A stretch of DNA of 32,993 nucleotides, taken from Dehalococcoidales bacterium (GTDB lineage: Bacteria > Chloroflexota > Dehalococcoidia > Dehalococcoidales > RBG-16-60-22). The position numbers were made by a program, and so were the translations under genes. The notes beneath the pieces were generated by a model. It did not search any database and was not told the DNA's origin. It saw only the letters and a list, made by a program, of their open reading frames with translations. Every line of letters begins with the position of its first letter. The first letter of the stretch is position 1. Positions 15,581 to 23,377 of the stretch are shown one piece after another. The stretch spans positions 1-32,993 of the forward strand of contig JAFGPF010000021.1 in assembly GCA_016926115.1 (NCBI GenBank), read 5' to 3'.

Positions 15581-16501
15581 ATGTTTGACTGGGATGTCGT
15601 CATCGTCGGGGGAGGTCCGGCAGGGCTGACGGCGGGACTTTACCTGAGCCGGGCGAACCGGCGGACGCTCCTGCTGGAAAAAGAGACCGTCGGCGGCTAC
15701 ATACGCAACATCGAGCTTATCGAGAACTACCCTGGCTTTAACGAGGGCGTTTCCGGCGCGGGGCTCGCCGTGGAAATGGTCGAGCAGGCTAAGAAGTACG
15801 GACTGGAAACAGAAACGGGTGACGTCACCGGGCTGGAGGTCTTCTCCGGCACACGCTGGGTGGGCTGCTCAAACGGACAGGGTTACACCACCAGCGTCGT
15901 GATTTTCGCCGGCGGTTCTAAGAATAAGAAACTCGGCGTGCCCGGCGAGGCGGAACTGGCGGGTAAGGGCGTCTTTGAATGCGCCTTCTGCGACGGCAGC
16001 CATTATGCCGACCGGGTGGTGGCGGTATGCGGTGGCGGGGACGCCGGCGTTACCGAGGCGCTCTATATGGCGAAAATCGCCTCGAAGGTGATACTCATCG
16101 AGGTTATGCCGGAGCTGACTGCCACGGCGGTGCTCTGCGACAGGCTGAAAGGAGACCCCGGGATAGACGTCCGCTGCGGCATGACGGTGGCGGCTATCCT
16201 CGGCAACGATAAGGTAGAGGCGATAGAACTCAAGGATGCCTCGGGTAAAAAGGAAACGCTGAAAGTTGACGGCGTGCTGGTGCACGTCGGGCTAGAGCCC
16301 AATACGGAATATCTGGACGGTGTCGTGCCACTGGATGAACAGGGGCAGATAATCGTCGATGGCAGAATGGAGACGGAAGTGCCGTACGTCCTGGCGGCGG
16401 GGGATATCCGGAGCGGCTCGCCCCGGCAGGTCGTTACAGCGGTCGGCGACGGCGCCATCGCCGCTATCACGGCGCAGAGGCTGTTGCAGGAAGAAGGGTA
16501 A
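15581..16501 (+). CDS. Thioredoxin-reductase-like FAD protein with altered pyridine-nucleotide site
   Basis: A 306-residue low-molecular-weight thioredoxin reductase homologue. The FAD motif GGGPAG is at 10-15, with NIELIENYPGF as in TrxB. The redox pair is Cys134-x2-Cys137 (CAFCDG, where CATCDG is common), and the C-terminal FAD contact is the ILAAGD-like VLAAGDIRSG. The second nucleotide motif reads GGGDAG. At the end of the next strand, where NADPH-dependent TrxB has HRRxxxR, this protein has EVMPELT. The basic residues that hold the 2'-phosphate are therefore absent, and the acidic residue suggests NADH or another donor. Family TrxR is established; donor and partner are inferred to be atypical. 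A GGAGG at about 15568-15572 precedes the ATG. No thioredoxin gene is beside it. Confidence 0.88.
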   Translation: MFDWDVVIVGGGPAGLTAGLYLSRANRRTLLLEKETVGGYIRNIELIENYPGFNEGVSGAGLAVEMVEQAKKYGLETETGDVTGLEVFSGTRWVGCSNGQGYTTSVVIFAGGSKNKKLGVPGEAELAGKGVFECAFCDGSHYADRVVAVCGGGDAGVTEALYMAKIASKVILIEVMPELTATAVLCDRLKGDPGIDVRCGMTVAAILGNDKVEAIELKDASGKKETLKVDGVLVHVGLEPNTEYLDGVVPLDEQGQIIVDGRMETEVPYVLAAGDIRSGSPRQVVTAVGDGAIAAITAQRLLQEEG

Positions 16502-16517
16502 AAAGGAGTATTATCCA

Positions 16518-16540
16518 GGGAGGGCGTCAGCCCCTCTTTT
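16518..16540 (+). terminator. Terminator between the convergent flavoprotein and fdhA genes
   Basis: An imperfect stem (GGGAGGGC with GCCCCTCT, one bulged C) closes on a GTCA loop and ends in TTTT on the plus strand. It fills most of the 42-bp gap between the convergent stops at 16501 and 16544. Confidence 0.55.
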
Positions 16541-16543
16541 AAA

Positions 16544-19306
16544 TTAAGCCGTCGCCGCCACTTTGCCGCCGGCTTTCTCGACCCTCACCGCGGCTACTTT
16601 ATACTCCGGTATCTTGGACACGGGGTCATAGGCCGGGTTGGTAAGCTCGTTGGTGGGGGTTTCCGCGAAATGGAAGGTCATGGCGATGGTGCCGGGGGGT
16701 GCCGCGTCCGTCAGGCCGGCTTTAGCGGTCACCTCTCCGCGACGTGATGTAATCCGTACCATGTCGCCGTCGTTGATACCCAGCGATTCAGCATCCTTCG
16801 GGTTTATCGCCACCACTTCCTCGTTTGCGAAGACGTTCAGGCCCCTGATTTTGCGCGTCATGGTGCCGGTGTGGAAGTGGAACAGCAAGCGGTCGGTGGT
16901 AAGTACCAGCGGATAATCGTTATCGGGCAGCTCTACGGAGGGCCGGTATTCCAGCGGGACGAAATGTCCCTTGCCCCGCGAGAATTGCTCGGTGTGAAGT
17001 ATCGGCGTACCCGGGTGCTCCTCGGTGGGGCAGGGCCACTGCAACGTATCCTTTTCCAGTCGTTCGTAGGTAACGCCGCCGTAGCTCGGGGTCAGGGCGG
17101 CGATTTCCTCCATAATCCGGGCCGGGTGGTCGAAGACGAAACCGTCGGCTCCCATACGCCGGGCAAGCTGGCAGGTAATCCACCAGTCGGGACGGCTGTC
17201 GCCCACCGGCTCGATGGCTTTCCTCACCCGCTGCACGCGTCGTTCGGTATTGGTGAAGGTGCCGTCTTTCTCCGCGAAGCTGGTCGCCGGCAGGACCACG
17301 TCCGCCATCCGCGCCGTCTCGGAGAGGAAAATATCCTGTACCACGAAGAATTCCAGTCTCTCCATCGCCTCGCGTACATGGGTGGCATCGGGGTCGCTCA
17401 ATGAGGGGTTTTCTCCCATGAGGTACATGGCTTTCACCTTGCCCTCGTGGGCCAGCGGCATTATCTCGGTGAGTGCCTTGCCGGGTACGGGATTGAGGCT
17501 GACGCCCCAGGCGGCTTCGAATTTCTTCCTGGAATCCTCGTTGTTCACTGCCTGGTAGCCGGTAAAGACATTGGGCAAAGCGCCCACGTCGCAGGCGCCC
17601 TGTACGTTGTTCTGTCCCCGCAGCGGGTTGACGCCGGAGCCGGGCTTGCCGATATTGCCGGTAAGCATTGCCAGGTTGGCGACGGCGATTACATTGTCCG
17701 TGCCGTGGGAGTGCTGGGTGATTCCCATGGTATAGCAGATAGCCGCCGGGCTGTTGGTGGCGTACATGCGGGCGGCTTCCATAAGCTTTTCACCGGGCAC
17801 GCCGGTTATGTCTTCGACGAGTTTAAGCGGGTAATTATAGAGCGCGTCCTTGAAGGCGTCGAAGTTCTCGCACCTTTCCTCGACGAACCTGGCATCCATC
17901 AAGCCTTCGTCGACGATTATTTTCATCATGCCCATCAGCAGGACGACATCCGTGCCGGCACGGTGCTGCAGCCAGATGGCGGCGTCGCGCACCAGCGGTA
18001 TCTCCAGCGGGTTGGCGACGATGAGCTTGGTGCCTCTGCGCGCGGCTTTTCTGAAGTTCATCCCGATTATCGGGTGGGCTTCCGTGGTGTTGGTGCCGAT
18101 AGCCATGATGCAGGCGGCTTCGTTCAAATCGCTGATGGAGTTAGTCATGGCGCCGCTGCCGAGGGTGGTGGCCAGACCGGCCACAGTGGGGGCATGTCAG
18201 AGACGGGCGCAATGGTCGACGTTGTTGGTGCCCAGCACCGCCCGGGCGAACTTTTGCATGATATAATTGTCCTCGGTGGTGCTCTTTGCCGAGGATATCA
18301 CCGCCACCTCGTCGCCGCTGTAATTTTTCAGTTTACCAGCGACCAGGTCCAGCGCTTCGTCCCAGGAAGCTTCGACGAGTCTGCCGTCCTTCCTGATAAG
18401 GGGCCTGGTCAGCCGCTCGCTGGAGTTCACGAACTCGGCGATGCCGAAACGTCCCTTCACGCAGAGTCGCCCCTGGTTGGCGGGTCCTTCTTCGTCGCCG
18501 CGTACGCCGACTATCATATCGTCTTTCACGCCCAGGTACATCGAGCAGCCGACTCCGCAGTAGGTGCAGACGGTCTTGACTTCGCGTTCCGGTACCACCG
18601 TCTCCTTGGGTTTCATGGCACCCACCGGACAACGCACCATGCACTCGCCGCAGGAACGGCAAATCGAGTCCATTAGTGGCACGTCGCCGAAGGTGGCGAC
18701 CTTCATGCCGTAGCCGCGGTATGCCATGTCGATGGCGCCGACTCCGGTAATTTCCTGGCAGGCTCGCACGCAGCGGGCGCAGAGAATACAACGGTTGCGG
18801 TCGATGTCGAAGAACGGATTGCTGTTATCGATGGTGCGCGGCACGGTGTCGCGCGGGATGCGTAATTCACGCACGCCTATATAGTCCACGACATCCTGCA
18901 GTTCGCAGTTGTTATTGGACGGGCAGACGACACAGCGGTCGGTCACGGCAACGTGCCGCAGGCAGATATCGTAGGGGCCGCAGCGCTCACGGCGGTGGCA
19001 CTCCAGGCAGTCGCAGGGGTGGGTGCTTAATATGAGTTCCAGCGAGGCGCGGCGCACCTCGTTAATGGCGTCCGATTCCGTGGTAACGACCATGCCGTCC
19101 GTGGCGGGCGTGGTGCAGGAGGTGGGCAGTCCGCGCATATTCTCTATTTCCACGATGCAGAGCCGGCAGCCGCCGTACGGTTCGAGGTCGGGATAGTGGC
19201 AGAGGGTGGGTATGTAAATATCCGCCGACCGTGCTGCTTCGAGCACGGTCATGCCCCTGGTGGCTTTTACTTCCTGCCCGTTAATGGTCAGCGTAATGTT
19301 GTCCAT
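16544..19306 (-). CDS. fdhA: Selenocysteine-containing formate dehydrogenase catalytic subunit (TGA read as Sec)
   Basis: One 920-residue protein when the TGA at 18197-18199 is read as Sec370. Reading stops are otherwise absent, and the frame is the same before and after. Order of parts: a [2Fe-2S] domain (Cys36, 47, 50, 64); a NuoG-type cluster His96-x3-Cys100-x2-Cys103-x5-Cys109; two [4Fe-4S] sites near residues 170-230; then the molybdopterin/tungstopterin domain with Cys247-x2-Cys250-x3-Cys254 and LCVKGRFG. The active-site text is HCARL-Sec-HAPTVAGLA, where relatives have Cys or Sec. The C-terminal domain shows the cofactor-binding LVLTTDRLLFHFHTGTMTR and PTNELTNPAYDP. It reduces CO2 to formate or the reverse, feeding Fhs. 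It starts 17 nt after the nuoF-like gene. This architecture matches FdhA/FdhF2 of NAD(P)-linked acetogen enzymes. A real stop there would leave two useless halves. Confidence 0.93.
18168..18199 (-). promoter_or_regulatory. Bacterial SECIS element of fdhA
   Basis: The element begins with the UGA (18199-18197). After 18 nt comes the apical loop GGUCU (18178-18174), closed by the perfect stem GUGGCC (18184-18179) and GGCCAC (18173-18168). The E. coli fdhF SECIS has the same 18-nt distance and the same GGUCU loop core that SelB recognises. I see no clear bulged U in the stem, unlike E. coli, which is common among other bacteria. Confidence 0.88.
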
Positions 19307-19322
19307 TTTCTTCTCGCTTATT

Positions 19323-21215
19323 TTATGAAGTTGCCGGGGCGGCCGGTTTTGCCGCCGTTACCGGCACGGGTTCGCCGGGTACCTCCACCGTCTCTCCGGA
19401 GACCTTGACCACAGCGCCGAACTTTTCCGGACAGACCTCCAGGCACGTGCCGCACTTGATGCACTTGTCCTGGTCGATGACGTGTACCATGCGTTTGTCC
19501 CCGGCGATGCATTGTGCCGGGCAGTTCCGCAGGCAGATGCCGCAGCCCTGGCACTTGTCCGGCAGGATATAAAATGAAATCAGACTGGTGCAGGACAGCG
19601 CGGGACAGCGTTTCTCATAGATGTGTGCTTCGTATTCTTCTCTAAAATAGCGCAGGGTGGTCAAAACGGGGTTGGGCGCCGTTTGTCCCAGCTGGCACAG
19701 CGACCCTGCTTTGATATTCTGGCCCAGCTCCTGGAGCAGGTCGATGTCCTCCGGTTTACCCTCCCCGCGGCAGATCCTCTCCAGTATGTCCAGCATCTGC
19801 TTGGTGCCGATGCGACAGGGGACGCACTTACCGCAGGACTCCGCCTGCGTGAAGGAAAGGAAATAGCGGGCGACGTCCACGATGCAGGTCTCCTCGTCCA
19901 TGACGACCATCCCGCCGGAGCCCATCATCGAGCCGGCGGCGGCCAGCGATTCGTAGTCCACGGACTGGTCGAGGTAACTTTCCGGCAGGCATCCGCCGGA
20001 GGGGCCGCCGGTCTGGACGGCTTTGAATTTCTTGCCGCCGGGAATGCCGCCGCCGATTTCATAGATTATTTTACGCAGGGGTATGCCCATGGGCACTTCT
20101 ATAAGACCGCTATTGGCTATTTTGCCCGTCAGGGCAAAGACACACGTGCCGTTGCTTTTCTCGGTGCCGGTGCTGGCATACCAGTCGGCGCCTTTCGCGA
20201 TGATAACCGGCACGGTCGCCAGCGACTTTACGTTGTTAATATTGCTCGGTTTCCCCCAGAGTCCGGAGGTCGCCGGGAAGGGGGGACGGGAGCGGGGCAT
20301 GCCGCGCTTGCCCTCGATTGACGCCATCAGGGCGGTCTCCTCGCCGCAGACGAAGGCCCCCGCGCCTTCCTTGACGTGCATGTGCAGGCTAAAATCGGTG
20401 CCCAGGATGTTATCGCCGAGGAATCCCCTTTCCACGGACTGCTTTATCGCCAGCCGCACGCGTTTTACCGCCAGCGGGTATTCCGCGCGGATGTAAATGT
20501 AGCCCTCGGAGGCGCCCATGGCATAGGCGGCGATGGTCATGCCTTCGAGGACGGTATGGGGGTCACCTTCCATGGTGCTGCGGTCCATGAAAGCCCCGGG
20601 GTCGCCTTCATCGGCGTTGCATATCATGTACTTCGGTTCGCCGGCGGCTTTGCGGCAGAACTCCCATTTCATGCCGGTGGGGAAGCCGGCGCCACCGCGT
20701 CCCCGCAGACCGGAGCGCTTGATTTCGTCGATTACCTGCTCCGGCGTCATTTCTTTGAGGCACTTTTTCAGCGACTCGTAGCCGCCGGTGGCGATATAAT
20801 CGTCAATTCTCTCCGGGTTGAGCCGGCCGCAGTTGCGCAGGATAATACGCTGCTGCATGTTGTAAAATTTAATGTCTTTATGATATGGTATGGCGTCCCC
20901 GCTGACGGGGTCTTTGTAAAAGAGGCGCTCCACGGGTTTGCCGTCGCGTAAATGGGACTCGACGATTTCCGGCACGTCGTCGACGGTGACGTGCGCGTAG
21001 AAAATGCCTTCCGGTTCGACGATTGCCACTGGTCCCTGTTCGCAGAAGCCGTGGCAGCCGGTAAAGTCGACGTGGACGCTCTGCAGCCCCTGTTCCGCCA
21101 CGGCTTTCTTCAGGGCTTCCGTAATCTGGACCGACTTACCGGAAACGCAACCCGTTCCCTGGCAGATAAATATCGTGCGCTGCTTGTTACCGTTATTCGA
21201 CTTTGCTTCTGTCAC
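19323..21215 (-). CDS. NuoF/HylB-like NAD(P)- and FMN-binding subunit of formate dehydrogenase
   Basis: A 630-residue flavin and iron-sulfur subunit of the HydB/HylB/NuoF type. Residues 13-105 are a thioredoxin-like [2Fe-2S] domain (Cys18-x4-Cys23, then GCHGFC). Residues about 140-440 are the NuoF core: GRGGAGFPTGMKW near 172 for FMN/NADH, and the MICNADEGDPGAFMDR block. The NuoF [4Fe-4S] motif is Cys461-x2-Cys464-x2-Cys467 with a later LCQLG cysteine. A C-terminal two-cluster ferredoxin domain uses Cys555, 558, 561, 565 and Cys585, 588, 591, 595. It passes electrons between NAD(P)H, ferredoxin and FdhA. Its start overlaps the end of the nuoE-like gene by 23 nt, and fdhA follows after 16 nt. 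Related enzymes bifurcate electrons; here that is inferred only. No hydrogenase subunit is present, which supports formate dehydrogenase as the partner. Confidence 0.92.
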   Translation of the reverse strand: MTEAKSNNGNKQRTIFICQGTGCVSGKSVQITEALKKAVAEQGLQSVHVDFTGCHGFCEQGPVAIVEPEGIFYAHVTVDDVPEIVESHLRDGKPVERLFYKDPVSGDAIPYHKDIKFYNMQQRIILRNCGRLNPERIDDYIATGGYESLKKCLKEMTPEQVIDEIKRSGLRGRGGAGFPTGMKWEFCRKAAGEPKYMICNADEGDPGAFMDRSTMEGDPHTVLEGMTIAAYAMGASEGYIYIRAEYPLAVKRVRLAIKQSVERGFLGDNILGTDFSLHMHVKEGAGAFVCGEETALMASIEGKRGMPRSRPPFPATSGLWGKPSNINNVKSLATVPVIIAKGADWYASTGTEKSNGTCVFALTGKIANSGLIEVPMGIPLRKIIYEIGGGIPGGKKFKAVQTGGPSGGCLPESYLDQSVDYESLAAAGSMMGSGGMVVMDEETCIVDVARYFLSFTQAESCGKCVPCRIGTKQMLDILERICRGEGKPEDIDLLQELGQNIKAGSLCQLGQTAPNPVLTTLRYFREEYEAHIYEKRCPALSCTSLISFYILPDKCQGCGICLRNCPAQCIAGDKRMVHVIDQDKCIKCGTCLEVCPEKFGAVVKVSGETVEVPGEPVPVTAAKPAAPATS

Positions 21216-21681
21216 CTAAAACCTCCGCAACTTTCTTGGTGGACATTTTGCCGTAGGTCTCGCTTTCGATTGTCATCGTGGGCGCCAGAGCGCAGGCGCC
21301 GATACAGGCGACCGTTTCCAGCGTGTATTCCAGGTCTTCCGTGGTCTCGCCAGCCTTGACACCGAGTTGCTTCTCAATTTCCGCCAGTACCTTGGCGGCG
21401 CCCCGTACGTGACAGGCGGTGCCGCGGCAGACCCGTATTATCTTCTTGCCCAGGGGCGTCAGTTTGAACTGGGCGTAGAAGGTACTCACTCCGAAGATGG
21501 TGCTCTCCGGCATATGGAGAAAACCGGCTATTTCCCGCATGGCGGCGGCGGGAAGGTAGCGGAAATTCGCCTGCGTTTCCTGGAGGATAGGTATAAGTTC
21601 CTGCTTATCGCCGTTGTAATGGGAGAATATAACCTTTAGTTTGTCCTGGACGTCCGCTTTGGTCAGGGTATCGCTAGCCAT
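21193..21681 (-). CDS. NuoE/HylC-like [2Fe-2S] subunit of formate dehydrogenase
   Basis: A 162-residue NuoE-family protein, the standard length. The helical N-terminal part (residues 1-75) includes the ILQETQANFRYLPAAAMREI segment found in NuoE/HydA-gamma proteins. The thioredoxin-like part binds one [2Fe-2S] cluster by Cys-x4-Cys (CRGTAC, about residue 88) and Cys-x3-Cys (CIGAC, about residue 128). A GAGGAG ribosome site precedes the ATG. Its last 23 nt overlap the nuoF-like gene, so the two subunits are translationally coupled. With NuoF and FdhA it makes the soluble three-subunit formate dehydrogenase. The DUF3786 gene lies 42 nt upstream, with no promoter visible in that gap. Confidence 0.92.
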   Translation of the reverse strand: MASDTLTKADVQDKLKVIFSHYNGDKQELIPILQETQANFRYLPAAAMREIAGFLHMPESTIFGVSTFYAQFKLTPLGKKIIRVCRGTACHVRGAAKVLAEIEKQLGVKAGETTEDLEYTLETVACIGACALAPTMTIESETYGKMSTKKVAEVLGDRSKVE

Positions 21682-21723
21682 TCTCTCTCCTCTTGCACAA
21701 AAAAAATCGTTCTGGGGCAGCTG

Positions 21724-22419
21724 TTACTTCTTCTCCGGCGCATCGTGGCGTCGGTCGGTATCACCTCCCGTCTTCAGAAGTCTGACCAGTTTCCAGATAA
21801 TTGTTTCGCAGAGCGTGTGTATATCGTCGTTGGTGAGATAATCGGAGATGGTGCTGTCAAAGAGGATGCTGCCTTCCGGCGGGAACTCACTATCGCCCTT
21901 CCAGAGTACGTAGGTCACCGGCACTCGCGGGAATGTGTCGAAGGTCACCGCGGCGTCGCCGAAGTCCGCCTTATACCCGCCCATGGTTGCAGCGATTTTC
22001 AGCAATTGTTCCGGTTTATCGCCGAAAAAAGTAACCAGCGGCTGTATGGTCCTCTTGGAGAACGTGGGAAAGTAGTTGATGCCGTCGTGCAGTTCTTTAT
22101 AGGTAATGGTCTTACCGGAAAGGGGAGTGCCCTTGGCGCGGGTGAAATAGTCCATGACGAGTATTATCTCCCGCATGGGCACTTCCTCCTCGTTATCGGC
22201 GTAGGACACCTCGCCTTTGGGGAAGCCGATTTGATAAGACTTATTCAGGTGGTCGAGGATTATTGCCTTTTTATCGGCGACATACCTGGCGCCGCTATTC
22301 CGGCACTGCTCCTCGATATCGGCAATACCGGCAAGCTGTTCGCACGCGAGCTTATACGCCAGTTCGTAAGCGTAATCTCGTACGTTCTGCTCCGGTACTG
22401 TCAGGCGTTCCCTCGTCAT
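21724..22419 (-). CDS. DUF3786-family protein inside the Wood-Ljungdahl operon
   Basis: A 231-residue soluble protein. Its middle and C-terminal parts match the DUF3786 pattern as I know it: a YFTRAKGTPLSGKTITYKEL segment near residues 90-110, GINYFPTFSKRTIQPLVTFFG, a GGYKADFGDAAVTFDTFPRVP block near 150-170, and WKGDSEFPPEGSILFDSTISDYLTNDD near 175-200. No cysteine cluster motif or membrane segment is visible (cysteines near 25, 38 and 209 only). The reaction is unknown. It sits between acsE and the nuoE-like gene, in the same direction, after a 58-nt gap that is the largest in this part of the operon. Position suggests an accessory role in corrinoid or CODH/ACS function, or in formate dehydrogenase. 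The ATG at 22419 has no strong ribosome site. Confidence 0.7.
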   Translation of the reverse strand: MTRERLTVPEQNVRDYAYELAYKLACEQLAGIADIEEQCRNSGARYVADKKAIILDHLNKSYQIGFPKGEVSYADNEEEVPMREIILVMDYFTRAKGTPLSGKTITYKELHDGINYFPTFSKRTIQPLVTFFGDKPEQLLKIAATMGGYKADFGDAAVTFDTFPRVPVTYVLWKGDSEFPPEGSILFDSTISDYLTNDDIHTLCETIIWKLVRLLKTGGDTDRRHDAPEKK

Positions 22420-22477
22420 ATTGACACGTTTCTTTTATTTATAGCTCCGTATTTGCTGTAAACTAGGAGCGGGAGCC

Positions 22478-23356
22478 TTATACTTCAAGCCACGACGCGG
22501 AATAGAGTGATTCTCCCATCAGCACCCTGGCTGTCTTGGCGTAGTTTGCCATCTCTTTGGGTAGGGAGGCGATATCTACCGATTCCCCGTCCATCAACTT
22601 GTGCACCAGTTCCACGATGTCCGGTCTATCGCCGCGGGCTATCGCCATCAGGTCTTTATCGAAGGCGTCGACGATTGCCGAATACAGTCCACCGCGCATC
22701 AGCATTATCATGTAGGTGCGGTTCAGCCAGCACCGGAGGGCGTCGGGTGCGCCGTTGGAGACGTTGGAGAGTCCGACCGTCGATTTACAGCCGGGGGCAA
22801 TCTCTCCCAGCATAGCCATGAATTCCACGCAGGCTTTGACCTGGTTGATTTCTACTGAGACCGGGCTGGCGATTGGGTCAATCCATATACTTTCGTTGGG
22901 GATACCTGCTTCGTTGGCTTTATAGACAAAGTCCACCGTATGCATCGCCCGTTCGTTAACGTCGCGCGGCATGCCGTCGTTACTCCAAAGCAGCCCGATA
23001 AGGTCGGCGTTGTACTTGTTGGCCAGTTCCAGTCCCTTATCGATGCGGCTGGTCTGCAGCGAGACCGAGTTGATTAACACCGGGCCCTTACGGACACCCA
23101 GCCCGGCTTCCATGGCATCCAGGTTGGTGGTATCCAGGGACAGCATCTTATCGGTGACTGCCTGTACCGTATTTACCACCCATGCCATCAGCTCGTCACC
23201 GCCCCGGCGGGCGGGGCCGATATTGAGGTCAATCAGGTCGATGCCGGCTTTCGTTTCCGCTTTAGCCATCTCCTCAATCGGGCCCGCAACCTTGTCCTTG
23301 AGGGCAGGGCCGAGAGACTGTGATATAACGTTTAAGTTTTCCCCGATAAGGATCAT
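22478..23356 (-). CDS. acsE: Methyltetrahydrofolate:corrinoid iron-sulfur protein methyltransferase
   Basis: A 292-residue pterin-binding TIM-barrel protein. It moves the methyl of 5-methyl-THF onto Co(I) of the AcsC/AcsD corrinoid protein. Seen are the opening MILIGENLNVIS, the folate-binding LIDLNIGPARRGG near residues 41-53, the LSLDTTNLDAMEAGL block near 73-86, the ILINSVSL-type PVLINSVSL, the SIWIDPIASPV block near 160, and the VGLSNVSNGAP block near 195. It is about 30 residues longer than the Moorella enzyme (262 residues), with the extra length in the C-terminal helices. An AGGAGG lies 4-5 nt before the ATG. It follows acsC by 21 nt. Confidence 0.94.
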   Translation of the reverse strand: MILIGENLNVISQSLGPALKDKVAGPIEEMAKAETKAGIDLIDLNIGPARRGGDELMAWVVNTVQAVTDKMLSLDTTNLDAMEAGLGVRKGPVLINSVSLQTSRIDKGLELANKYNADLIGLLWSNDGMPRDVNERAMHTVDFVYKANEAGIPNESIWIDPIASPVSVEINQVKACVEFMAMLGEIAPGCKSTVGLSNVSNGAPDALRCWLNRTYMIMLMRGGLYSAIVDAFDKDLMAIARGDRPDIVELVHKLMDGESVDIASLPKEMANYAKTARVLMGESLYSASWLEV

Positions 23357-23377
23357 CTTGCCTCCTAATAGTTATTC

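Noticed and set aside
16544..18184. A separate 546-residue molybdopterin oxidoreductase gene starting at GTG 18182-18184
   Set aside because: It has no iron-sulfur start domain, its GTG is inside the SECIS stem, and it continues in frame from the upstream part through a TGA at the catalytic site.
17447..18676. A 409-residue plus-strand reading frame
   Set aside because: It is antisense to fdhA, resembles no protein family, and arises from the GC-rich codon use of the real gene.
19323..21681. Respiratory complex I or an [FeFe] hydrogenase operon
   Set aside because: Only NuoE- and NuoF-like subunits are present, no membrane subunits or H-cluster domain are found, and fdhA is the next gene.
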